DNA of 23,403 nt. It comes from Methylomonas sp. GTDB taxonomy: Bacteria; Pseudomonadota; Gammaproteobacteria; Methylococcales; Methylomonadaceae. Location: NCBI GenBank assembly GCA_026989715.1, contig JALSIU010000114.1:1-23403 (forward strand), written 5' to 3'. Under the pieces are notes generated by a model, which had not been told where the DNA came from, did not search any database, and saw only the letters and a program-made list of their open reading frames with translations. The translations under genes and the position numbers were made by a program. Positions 1-6,358 of the stretch are shown here, one piece after another (positions within the stretch are counted from its first letter, which is position 1; every line of letters begins with the position of its first letter).

Positions 1-276
1 CTTTTTACCAACCTGCAATAGCACCACTCGCTCCTTAGTACCTAAGGACACGCCCCCGACAACATATAATTGCTTGGCTGTTTCTGAGTGATAATGCCCC
101 ATTTTACGCAACAACCACACACAGATAAAAAAGAGCAATAACACAAATACCAGCGCCCCACCCCAACGCATAAAATCAGCACCCCCTAAGGTTCTGGATG
201 TATTCTGCGTTAAATCTGCTGCAACAACATGCCCCTGCAATACTATTAAGCACAAAAACGACAGCAAACGATACAT
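1..276 (-). CDS. fliO: FliO, flagellar export apparatus protein (partial, C-terminus outside window)
   Basis: The reading frame opens at an ATG that overlaps the fliN stop by one base (TAATG) and stays open for 92 codons to the window edge. The visible product has a signal-like hydrophobic N-terminus (MYRLLSFLCLIVLQG), a short polar stretch, then a strong membrane segment around residues 38-56 (WGGALVFVLLLFFICVWLL). It continues into the start of the cytoplasmic domain with VVGGVSLGTKERVVLLQVG, the characteristic FliO pattern. FliO assists assembly of the FliP/Q/R export gate in the inner membrane. Position directly after fliN matches the conserved fliLMNOPQR order. The call rests on this pattern plus synteny. 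The gene was too short and edge-truncated to be obvious from ORF length alone. Confidence 0.88.
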   Translation of the reverse strand, partial: MYRLLSFLCLIVLQGHVVAADLTQNTSRTLGGADFMRWGGALVFVLLLFFICVWLLRKMGHYHSETAKQLYVVGGVSLGTKERVVLLQVGKK

Positions 277-737
277 TACGTTAATCTTTTCACGCGTTCA
301 GCTGGACTAATCACATCGGTTAAACGAATACCAAATTTATCATTCACAACCACAACTTCTCCATGAGCAACGAGCGTACCATTCACCAACACATCCATAG
401 GCTCACCAGCCAAACGATCCAATTCAACCACTGACCCCTGATTTAACTGCAATAAATTACGAATATTAATTTGAGTACGTCCTATTTCCATAGAAATAGT
501 GACGGGCACATCGAGAATAACATCCAGGTTAATATCATCACCGGCTTCCAACGTTTCGGCATCGTCTTCTAACTCCTGAAAAGACATGGCTTCTGCGCCT
601 TGCTGACCATCAGCAGCAGCTTGTTCTTCCATAGCCGCCCCCCAATCCGCTCCGGCATCATCTCCGCCCGCATCCCCCTGCTCTTCCATCGCAGCCGCCC
701 AGTCATCACCTAAATCGCCATTATCATCTTCACTCAT
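276..737 (-). CDS. fliN: FliN, flagellar motor switch / C-ring protein
   Basis: The 153-residue product has the SpoA-type C-terminal domain at about residues 72-150. It includes LDVILDVPVTISMEIGRT, a basic/Leu stretch, GSVVELDRLAGEPMDVLVNG and the ending VVNDKFGIRLTDVISPAERVKRL, all hallmarks of FliN. FliN forms the lower C-ring with FliM and docks the FliH-FliI export ATPase. The N-terminal 60 residues are acidic and Ala-rich and carry two near-identical copies of a W(A/G)AAMEEQ motif (about residues 13-20 and 32-39), which make the protein longer than minimal FliN. A GAAGG ribosome-binding site precedes the ATG. The stop overlaps fliO, so the two are translationally coupled. It lies 76 bp after fliM, with a stem-loop between them. 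Confidence 0.95.
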   Translation of the reverse strand: MSEDDNGDLGDDWAAAMEEQGDAGGDDAGADWGAAMEEQAAADGQQGAEAMSFQELEDDAETLEAGDDINLDVILDVPVTISMEIGRTQINIRNLLQLNQGSVVELDRLAGEPMDVLVNGTLVAHGEVVVVNDKFGIRLTDVISPAERVKRLT

Positions 738-763
738 GCCTTCAACCTTCTCGTTTTATCGTT

Positions 764-812
764 AAATGAGAATTCAACAATATCTGCATTAGATATGATG
801 CACCTCTCATTT
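764..812 (-). other. Nested stem-loop in the fliM-fliN gap
   Basis: An outer 8-bp perfect inverted repeat (AAATGAGA at 764-771, TCTCATTT at 805-812) encloses an inner 6-bp hairpin (ATATCT at 780-785, AGATAT at 791-796, loop GCATT). It begins right after the fliM stop. On the minus strand no T-run follows, so it does not look like an intrinsic terminator. An mRNA-processing or stability element within the operon is possible, but this is inference. Confidence 0.45.
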
Positions 813-813
813 C

Positions 814-1797
814 TTACAAATTTTCGGGTAATATCTTATCATTTATTTTTACCGCATAATTGCCATCAGACAAGCCCACTTCTCCTCTAAAAATAGGAAT
901 AGACTCTGCACGCAATAAGACTTCTTTGGGTAAATCAATGGGAATAACATCACCTTGCTTAAAATTTAAAATATCACTGAGCTTAACTTGCTTCTCCACC
1001 AATAAACTACTGACATTAACTTTTGAACGCATCACTTCATTACGTAAAGCCAACTGCCAACGGTTATTATCCGACTCCCCTTGGTCACTAGATATACCTG
1101 CATCCAATAAATCTCTAATAGGCTCAATCATAGAATAAGGCATCGCAATACTAATATCTCCCCCGCCGCCTTCTAATTCAACATGCACTGTAGAGACCAC
1201 GACAATTTCTGCCGGACTCACAATATTGGCAAAGGCAGGATTGACTTCCGAGTTCATATATTCAAATTCAAGAGCAAGTACCGGTTTCCATGCTTCGCGC
1301 AAGTCTTTAAAAATCATATCGATAATTAAGCGAATCACACGCATTTCAGTGGGCGTAAACTCGCGCCCCTCAACTTTATTATAAAACTGCCCATCGCCGC
1401 CAAAAAAATTATCAACCGCCGTAAACACCAGGCGCGGCTCAATTACAATTAAAGCACGCCCCCGCAAAGGAGCAAAACGAACAATATTCAAATTGGTTGG
1501 CACGAAAAGACCTTGTACATATTCAGAAAATTTCTGAATTTGAATACCTGAAATTGAAATCTCAGCTGAGCGACGTAAAAAATTAAATAATGAGATACGA
1601 AAATAACGTGCAAAACGCTCATTAACCATTTCCAGCGTAGGCATCCGGCCACGCACAATCCGCTCTTGACTGTTAAAATCATAAGAACGGGCATCAGTGC
1701 TGACCTCTTCTTCAGCTTCAGTTTCAACCTCGCCATCATCTACACCATGTAACAGTGCATCAATTTCATCTTGTGACAGTAAATCCGCTGTTGACAT
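814..1797 (-). CDS. fliM: FliM, flagellar motor switch protein
   Basis: The 327-residue product begins with LLSQDEIDALLHG (residues 6-18), the conserved EIDALL motif through which FliM binds phosphorylated CheY. The middle domain (about 40-230) has the CheC-like pattern with VPTNLNIVRFAPLRG and FTPTEMRVIRLI. The C-terminal SpoA domain (about 250-325) ends in GNYAVKINDKILPE. Length is typical of FliM. In the motor it connects FliG to the FliN ring and controls rotation direction. The ATG lies two bases after the fliL stop (TAGTTATG) and there is no obvious Shine-Dalgarno sequence, which points to translational coupling to fliL. FliM, FliN and FliO probably share a transcript from the sigma-54 promoter upstream of fliL. 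Confidence 0.97.
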   Translation of the reverse strand: MSTADLLSQDEIDALLHGVDDGEVETEAEEEVSTDARSYDFNSQERIVRGRMPTLEMVNERFARYFRISLFNFLRRSAEISISGIQIQKFSEYVQGLFVPTNLNIVRFAPLRGRALIVIEPRLVFTAVDNFFGGDGQFYNKVEGREFTPTEMRVIRLIIDMIFKDLREAWKPVLALEFEYMNSEVNPAFANIVSPAEIVVVSTVHVELEGGGGDISIAMPYSMIEPIRDLLDAGISSDQGESDNNRWQLALRNEVMRSKVNVSSLLVEKQVKLSDILNFKQGDVIPIDLPKEVLLRAESIPIFRGEVGLSDGNYAVKINDKILPENL

Positions 1798-1799
1798 AA

Positions 1800-2318
1800 C
1801 TATTGCATAACAAAAGAAGTGAAAAATACATCTTGAACTCTATTCTTACCGTCCATTCTTTTCATAATTTTACTGACTTCTTTTAACATTTGCTCCTGTA
1901 GCTTTTGCTTCCCTGCCACGGTTTTTAGTTCACTCGGTACCTGCCCACTAATCAACATCAATAAATTATTACGAATCATAGGCTCGTGTTTTTTTAAAAT
2001 CTCTACCGAGGCTTCTCCCTCTGTTGCCAATGCAATAGAAATCTGTAACAACCTAATCCCCGAACTTTTAGGAAAATTGACCACAAAAGGTTTCGGCATA
2101 TCAAAATAAGTTAACGCTGTATCAATATCCTCTTCTTCCTCCTCCTCGACAACTTCCTCTTCTTCCTCTGCACCTTCTTCTACAGCGGTATCATCCCCCA
2201 TAAACATAAAATAATAAGCACCGCCACCACCTGCCAATAATAATACAACGGCAATAATAATGATCATCATTTTGGATGATTTTTTTTCTTCGCCGTCTGC
2301 CGCAACATCTTCTGCCAT
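1800..2318 (-). CDS. fliL: FliL, flagellar basal-body-associated protein
   Basis: The chosen start (MAEDVAADGEEKK) gives 172 residues and is preceded by GAGGA with good spacing. An upstream in-frame ATG at 2345 is rejected because it lies inside the predicted promoter. Residues 17-39 form the single membrane helix, flanked by Lys on the cytoplasmic side. Residues 47-64 are an almost uninterrupted acidic linker. The periplasmic domain (about 70-172) has YFDMPKPFVVNFP and the conserved ending VQDVFFTSFVMQ. FliL surrounds the stators and supports torque or stability. It is the first gene of the fliLMNO run here. The acid-rich linker is unusually dense but the family is otherwise clear. Confidence 0.95.
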   Translation of the reverse strand: MAEDVAADGEEKKSSKMMIIIIAVVLLLAGGGGAYYFMFMGDDTAVEEGAEEEEEVVEEEEEEDIDTALTYFDMPKPFVVNFPKSSGIRLLQISIALATEGEASVEILKKHEPMIRNNLLMLISGQVPSELKTVAGKQKLQEQMLKEVSKIMKRMDGKNRVQDVFFTSFVMQ

Positions 2319-2344
2319 TATTTTGTCCTCTATTAACAATACCA

Positions 2345-2360
2345 AGCAATTAACTTGCCA
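2345..2360 (-). promoter_or_regulatory. Sigma-54 (RpoN) promoter upstream of fliL
   Basis: Read on the minus strand the site is TGGCAAGTTAATTGCT, matching the sigma-54 consensus TGGCAC-N5-TTGCW with GG and GC separated by the required 10 bases. The expected transcription start is near 2334, so the RNA would just include the GAGGA ribosome-binding site (2330-2325) of fliL. Flagellar fliL-type operons are driven by RpoN with a FleQ-like activator in several gammaproteobacteria. Activator sites were not identified. Confidence 0.75.
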
Positions 2361-2477
2361 TCAAAGCAAGCATTTATATTTAAAGTAGAAACCAATAAAT
2401 TTACACATACTACAGCACTATTTTTACGCATCATTCATCCTAGCAACAAGAATTACGCGCCTCCACCATTTGAGTTT

Positions 2478-3050
2478 TTATGGCGTTTCAATAACTGTTT
2501 CTGATTCTGAAACCGTTGCAACAGGCAACAAACCAATCACAACATCAGTAATATCGACTGACCGGCTATGCCATAAAGAAGAAGCATCAACAAAACGCAC
2601 AATCGAGGCATCGCGACTTTGAGCTATCTGTTTGGCAAAAGGTTTTATTTCATTTTTAAACGCTTGCCATAGCTTTGCTTTATACAACTGTGATTTTTGC
2701 TTAGCTTGCATTTGAGCACGTTGCATTTGTTGTTGTGCTTTAACAAAAAGCACTTGAAAATGCTGTTGCGCTTCTTTATCTCTTTTGGATTTTATCTTAT
2801 TCTTTTCTTCTCGTAAGCGAAATTCTATTTTTTCTTTGAAATCTGTCAATTGCTGTTCAAGACGAGCATTTGCCTGTTCTATTTTATCGGCAATAACAGC
2901 ACCTCTGCCGGTTGCCTTAGCAATGGCAGTCAGATCTAAAACTAATACTTGTGGCTTAGGTTCTACTGGTAATGGTTGCTGTTTATTTGCACAAGCACTT
3001 AACAAAACCAAAAAAAGGCTCACCATTAATACATTGACACATTTTCTCAT
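2478..3050 (-). CDS. Skp/OmpH-like coiled-coil lipoprotein
   Basis: From the preferred start (MRKCVNVLMV) the product has 190 residues. An AAGGGA ribosome-binding site sits before this ATG, while the ATG six codons upstream has none. A lipoprotein signal ends in LLSAC (Cys 20). After a Pro-rich stretch, VLVLDLTAIAKATGRG resembles the first strand of Skp/OmpH chaperones. A long Lys/Gln/Glu-rich helical segment follows (about residues 55-125), again like the Skp tentacle, then a short C-terminal region. Skp-family proteins bind unfolded outer-membrane proteins in the periplasm, but they are normally soluble. A lipid-anchored version next to fliL might have a flagellar or envelope role. The family call comes from architecture only. 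It lies 160 bp upstream of fliL and is probably a separate transcript. Confidence 0.55.
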   Translation of the reverse strand: MRKCVNVLMVSLFLVLLSACANKQQPLPVEPKPQVLVLDLTAIAKATGRGAVIADKIEQANARLEQQLTDFKEKIEFRLREEKNKIKSKRDKEAQQHFQVLFVKAQQQMQRAQMQAKQKSQLYKAKLWQAFKNEIKPFAKQIAQSRDASIVRFVDASSLWHSRSVDITDVVIGLLPVATVSESETVIETP

Positions 3051-3411
3051 GAATATTTTTCCCTTCATTCAATTATAAAGACAACCCTAAAAGGTACACA
3101 AATCACCTGAAATACTTAAAATGAATTCCCAAGTACCTTTTAATTTCAAACCTAGTACTTGCCATAGAGTTTACGCAATAAAGATTCTAACAAATTTATT
3201 AAAACAACCGGAATCTAAATAACCATAATCCGACGACAAATGTAATGCAGCAGAAATTATGGGCATACTATAGTGACCCAACAAATCCGAGATAAAGAAA
3301 AAAGAATGCAGTAATTTTAAGAATGAGGAGCGAAAAAGATAAGATAGGGAGAAATTTACAAACAAATCATGTGATGAGATCACACTCATCACATGATGTT
3401 TACACTGAATT
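3051..3411. other. Intergenic region between lipoprotein gene and ferredoxin gene
   Basis: No convincing gene is visible. The stretch holds the ferredoxin operon terminator (described separately) and a 9-bp inverted repeat, AAAAGGTAC at 3089-3097 with GTACCTTTT at 3133-3141. This repeat lies 40-90 bases upstream of the lipoprotein start and could be an operator or simply a chance dyad. A 73-codon open frame on the minus strand has no ribosome-binding site or recognisable protein pattern. Confidence 0.4.
3366..3397 (-). terminator. Intrinsic terminator of the coaD-ferredoxin operon
   Basis: A 13-bp perfect inverted repeat (ATCATGTGATGAG at 3366-3378, CTCATCACATGAT at 3385-3397) with a 6-base loop starts 14 bases after the ferredoxin stop. 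On the minus strand it is followed by the T-rich stretch TTGTTTGTAAATTT. Stem length and position fit a rho-independent terminator, although the stem is AT-rich. Confidence 0.75.
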
Positions 3412-3657
3412 TTACTGCGTTAATTTTAAATATTTTTGATACAAGGTATCATGCTCTTCCACATTTGCCGCATCCTTTTCAATACAATCTACCGGGCATA
3501 CCTCAATACATTGCGGCACATCATGATGCCCAACACATTCAGTACAAAGTGCAGGATCAATAATATAAATATCCTCTCCTTGGCTAATTGCGCCATTAGG
3601 GCACTCAGGCTCACAAACATCGCAATTGATACATTCATCGTCAATAATCAGTGACAT
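3412..3657 (-). CDS. YfhL-type 2[4Fe-4S] ferredoxin
   Basis: The 81-residue protein has two cluster motifs: CINCDVCEPECP (CxxCxxCxxxCP, from Cys 11) and CTECVGHHDVPQCIEVCP. In the second motif an eight-residue insertion separates the second and third Cys, as in YfhL/Alvin-type ferredoxins. These are small cytoplasmic low-potential electron carriers. The start has an AGAGGA ribosome-binding site that overlaps the coaD stop, only two bases away, so the two genes are co-translated. The coaD-fdx pairing is common in gamma- and betaproteobacteria. A strong terminator follows. Confidence 0.93.
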   Translation of the reverse strand: MSLIIDDECINCDVCEPECPNGAISQGEDIYIIDPALCTECVGHHDVPQCIEVCPVDCIEKDAANVEEHDTLYQKYLKLTQ

Positions 3658-3659
3658 TT

Positions 3660-4145
3660 TTATCCTCTATTAAACTTATTAATTAATTGGTCTGCTACAA
3701 TATCAGCGACAAAGCCGGAAACATCCCCCCCTAACCTTGCAATTTCTTTAATCATACTCGAAGAAATAAACTCATATTGCTCCGCCGGGGTTAGAAACAT
3801 CGTTTCTAACTCAGGTGACAAACGCCGATTCATCCCTGCCAGCTGGAATTCATATTCAAAATCTGAAATGGCTCTTAAACCACGTAAAATAACATTCGCA
3901 CCTTGTTGCTTAGCACAATCCACTAATAAATTATCAAAACCAATAATATCCACATTCGTAAAATCAGCGCAAACCTGCTCCAATAAAGACACACGCTGCG
4001 TTATATCAAACAAAGGGGACTTATTACTATTGACAGCAACAGCAACAATGACTTTATGATATAACTTGGTCGCACGGGCGATAATATCGATATGCCCATT
4101 CGTGACAGGATCAAATGTGCCCGGATATATTGCTGTTATTTCCAT
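3660..4145 (-). CDS. coaD: Phosphopantetheine adenylyltransferase
   Basis: CoaD transfers AMP from ATP to 4'-phosphopantetheine, the penultimate step of coenzyme A synthesis. The 161-residue length is standard. The N-terminal YPGTFDPVTNGHIDII contains the nucleotidyltransferase (T/H)xGH-type motif. GLRAISDFEYEFQLAGMNR carries the substrate-binding residues, and the C-terminal EYEFISSSMIKEIARLGGDVSGFV holds the ISSSxIKE signature. A GAAGAG ribosome-binding site precedes the ATG. A promoter with a perfect TATAAT lies 43 bases upstream. The rsmD gene often found upstream of coaD is absent. A repeat-bearing, gene-free region of about 500 bp lies upstream instead. Confidence 0.97.
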   Translation of the reverse strand: MEITAIYPGTFDPVTNGHIDIIARATKLYHKVIVAVAVNSNKSPLFDITQRVSLLEQVCADFTNVDIIGFDNLLVDCAKQQGANVILRGLRAISDFEYEFQLAGMNRRLSPELETMFLTPAEQYEFISSSMIKEIARLGGDVSGFVADIVADQLINKFNRG

Positions 4146-4173
4146 ATTCTCTTCAATTGCTACGCATCAAATT

Positions 4174-4193
4174 ATGCTCAGCCGAGCATTATA
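4174..4193 (-). promoter_or_regulatory. Promoter -10 and overlapping dyad of coaD operon
   Basis: A perfect -10 hexamer TATAAT lies on the minus strand at 4193-4188. The -35 at 17-bp spacing (TCGCAA) is poor. An inverted repeat ATGCTC-AGCC-GAGCAT (4174-4189) overlaps the -10 and expected start site, so it could be an operator or a 5' leader hairpin. The promoter is supported by the -10 and its position only. Confidence 0.45.
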
Positions 4194-4645
4194 CCCGCGC
4201 CATAAACAGCTTGCGATAAATTTTTACAGCCACTTTTGCTTAGGCTACACTAATTTTAATAAGTATTTGCTCTGATGTAGCCTATTTACGAGAAAAAAGT
4301 AGCCGAATTAATTGAAAAAAGGAACCCTTTTGCGTCAGGAATAAATATAAACACAATTAATCTTTAGGTTATTTAGTGACTACACGCTTAAAACAGGAGT
4401 AAAAATAGGGTGTTCTGACCATAAAGACATACCATACTAGCCTCCCACCCTACAATCCAACTGTTTCACCTAAGGACTGAAAATTTTATAACTTCCATAA
4501 CTGACTGGTCTTTTTGCATCATTTCTGTGTTGTGAAAATAGTTGCGTCGCCTGCTATGCGCCTATTTTCACGCCTGGAGACTCACCAAAAATCCTGAGAC
4601 AATTTCGTTTATCCTCAGCCCTAAGTACGTAACTAAATAACCGTA
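4194..4645. other. Gene-free region with several inverted repeats
   Basis: No plausible gene was found on either strand. Structures seen: a 9-bp perfect inverted repeat TAGGCTACA (4241-4249) / TGTAGCCTA (4276-4284) with a 26-base loop; a small hairpin AAAAGG-AAC-CCTTTT near 4316-4330; a 7-bp inverted repeat TAGGGTG / CACCCTA (about 4407-4413 and 4446-4452); and the larger palindromic element at 4468-4630. The density of dyads suggests remnants of mobile or REP-like elements. Confidence 0.5.
4468..4630. repeat. Imperfect palindromic element (MITE/REP-like candidate)
   Basis: The core is a 10-bp perfect inverted repeat, GTGAAAATAG at 4532-4541 and CTATTTTCAC at 4562-4571, with a 20-base GC-rich centre that is itself partly symmetrical. 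Farther out, TTTTTG on the left pairs with CAAAAA on the right at nearly equal distance. At the edges CTAAGGACTGA mirrors TCAGCCCTAAG with two mismatches. Symmetry over about 160 bp with no coding potential is typical of small non-autonomous palindromic elements. The 3' half, just after the lipoprotein gene, also contains CTGAG...CTCAG followed by ATTTTT on the minus strand, so it could act as a terminator. Confidence 0.5.
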
Positions 4646-5032
4646 TTATTGAGCGATTTGAGCGGCTTGTTGTCTATGTAACTTAGCTAATGCTGAATGA
4701 TCAGCTGCTGCTGAGCGGTATTTTTTAGCAATAGACCGACAATGTTTCGCGGCATCCCCGCCTAAAATCGGTTTGGGATAGTCAGTTTCTTTGTAAGTTG
4801 CAGCAAGTTTTTCATGTTTTTCGGCTTTTTTTAAGAGCATAGCCGCTTCTTTTTCATAACTTGCTGCGATACGTTCATGATCTGATTGACTACTTGCTTG
4901 CTCAACAGTCTTGCTCATTTCATGAGACATCGCATCATGGTGGGTCATTTCTTTATTGCACCCTGATGCAAATAACACAAAAGCCGATACTGCAGTAACC
5001 ATTAATATTTTATCTATTTTAATATGCTTCAT
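4646..5032 (-). CDS. Small His/Ala-rich helical lipoprotein, function unknown
   Basis: From the ATG at 5032, which has a clear GGAGAAG ribosome-binding site, the product has 128 residues. A lipoprotein signal ends in FASGC. The mature part starts with a His/Met-rich stretch (MTHHDAMSHEM). The rest consists of Ala/Lys/His-rich helical sequence with repeated spacing of Ala and His, for example ERIAASYEKEAAMLLKKAEKH and SAAADHSALAKLHRQQAA, plus one Cys near the centre (AAKHCRSIAKKY). No family was recognised. It is the last gene after the NqrF-like gene, 87 bases downstream, and may share its transcript. A metal- or haem-related periplasmic role is possible from the His/Met content but is inference. 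Confidence 0.65.
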   Translation of the reverse strand: MKHIKIDKILMVTAVSAFVLFASGCNKEMTHHDAMSHEMSKTVEQASSQSDHERIAASYEKEAAMLLKKAEKHEKLAATYKETDYPKPILGGDAAKHCRSIAKKYRSAAADHSALAKLHRQQAAQIAQ

Positions 5033-5119
5033 ATTACTTCTCCGTATTAACACTACGTTTAAAAAACAGTCAATTATAAATTTATAAAAATTAACTGTAG
5101 CTGTTAAGGCGACAAAAAT

Positions 5120-6358
5120 CTAACCGCCAAATTTATCAAATAGTATATTTTCAGCATCCACACCAAGGTCGGATAACATTGTTTGTATGGAAGAAATCAT
5201 CATAGGCGGCCCGCAAAGATAATACTCACAATCTTCCGGAGCAGTATGATGTTGCAAGTATTTATTGTACAGAATATGATGAATAAATCCTGTTTCACCT
5301 TGCCAATTATCCTCAGTTAAAGGATCGGAAAGTCCTATGACCCAATTGAAGTTTTCATGCTCTTTTGCCAGTGTATCAAAATCTTTGATATAAAATACCT
5401 CAGCAAGACTTCTCGCACCATACCAAAAAGAAATTTTACGCCGACTATGCAAGCGTTTTAATTGGTCAAAAATATGTGATCGCATAGGAGCCATACCCGA
5501 TCTCCCGCCTACAAAAATCATTTCATTTTCTGTTTCACGTGCGAAGAAATCTCCATATGGCCCGTATACACTCACTTTATCTCCGGGGTTTAAATTATAA
5601 ATATAAGAAGAAACGATGCCGGGAGGAATTTTTGCTTGTTGGGGTGGTGGCGATGCAATACGGACATTGAGCATAATAATCTCTTTTTCATCTGGGTAAT
5701 TAGCCATAGAATAAGCTCGCGTCACTGCCGCGTCTGTTTTTGACCGATACTGCCAAAGGTTGAATTTATCCCAGGTTGGTCGATATTGAGTGTCAATCTT
5801 AAAATCAGCATACGCTATAGAGTAAGGGGGAGCTTCCAACAAAATATAGCCACCTGCACGAAAATTAATTTGTTTATCATCAGGCATTTGCAAAACCAGC
5901 TCTTTAATAAAAGTAGCCACACATCGGTTAGAACGCACGGTACATTCCCATTTATTGATCGTCATGAGTGAGGCAGGCAACTCTATTGCCATATCTTCTT
6001 TCACCGCCACCTGACACCCAAGTCGGTAATGCGCCTGTATTTGCTTATGACTCAGTTTCGCTTTTTCGGTCGCTAAAACACTTCCACCACCTTGAGTCAC
6101 AACAACGCGGCACTGTCCACAGGTACCGCTACCGCCACATGCCGAAGGTAAATAAACACCTTGGTCTGCCAGTGTTTGTAGTAGCTTATTTCCTGCCGGT
6201 ACATGTAGTGTATGCTCAGAATCCTGGTTAATTAGAATACTAACCTGCCCACTCGTTAACAGCTTAGAACGAACCAATAGAATCAATGAGACCAATATCA
6301 GTATAATCCCAGTAAATGTCAGCATCGCTAAAAAAATAATCTCTTGTTCATTCATCAT
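5120..6358 (-). CDS. NqrF-like NADH:acceptor oxidoreductase (solitary)
   Basis: The 412-residue protein aligns by eye with NqrF of the Na+-translocating NADH:quinone reductase over its full length. It has an N-terminal membrane helix (residues 8-29) and a [2Fe-2S] plant-type ferredoxin domain with Cys 74, 80, 83 and 115 (CGGSGTCGQC...GC). An FAD domain carries RAYSMANYP (214-222), and an NADH domain has FVGGRSGMAPMRS (282-294) and YYLCGPPMM, ending in FDKFGG. NqrF oxidises NADH in the cytoplasm and passes electrons through FAD and the Fe-S centre. Here the nucleotide loop reads GGRSG where NqrF proteins normally have GGGAG. The gene overlaps the upstream NqrC-fusion gene by 11 bases, with AAGGAG before the ATG, so the two are translationally coupled. 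No nqrA, B, D or E is present in the window. Confidence 0.9.
   Translation of the reverse strand: MMNEQEIIFLAMLTFTGIILILVSLILLVRSKLLTSGQVSILINQDSEHTLHVPAGNKLLQTLADQGVYLPSACGGSGTCGQCRVVVTQGGGSVLATEKAKLSHKQIQAHYRLGCQVAVKEDMAIELPASLMTINKWECTVRSNRCVATFIKELVLQMPDDKQINFRAGGYILLEAPPYSIAYADFKIDTQYRPTWDKFNLWQYRSKTDAAVTRAYSMANYPDEKEIIMLNVRIASPPPQQAKIPPGIVSSYIYNLNPGDKVSVYGPYGDFFARETENEMIFVGGRSGMAPMRSHIFDQLKRLHSRRKISFWYGARSLAEVFYIKDFDTLAKEHENFNWVIGLSDPLTEDNWQGETGFIHHILYNKYLQHHTAPEDCEYYLCGPPMMISSIQTMLSDLGVDAENILFDKFGG

Noticed and set aside
2319..2345. Longer FliL start at 2345
   Set aside because: That ATG overlaps the sigma-54 -12 element and would lie upstream of the predicted transcript start; the ATG at 2318 has a good ribosome-binding site.
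3148..3163. Second sigma-54-like site upstream of the Skp-like gene
   Set aside because: On the minus strand GG is followed after 10 bases by GT, not the nearly invariant GC, so it is not a convincing RpoN promoter.
3171..3392. 73-codon minus-strand frame downstream of the ferredoxin gene
   Set aside because: It runs through the terminator, has no ribosome-binding site, and its protein has no recognisable pattern.
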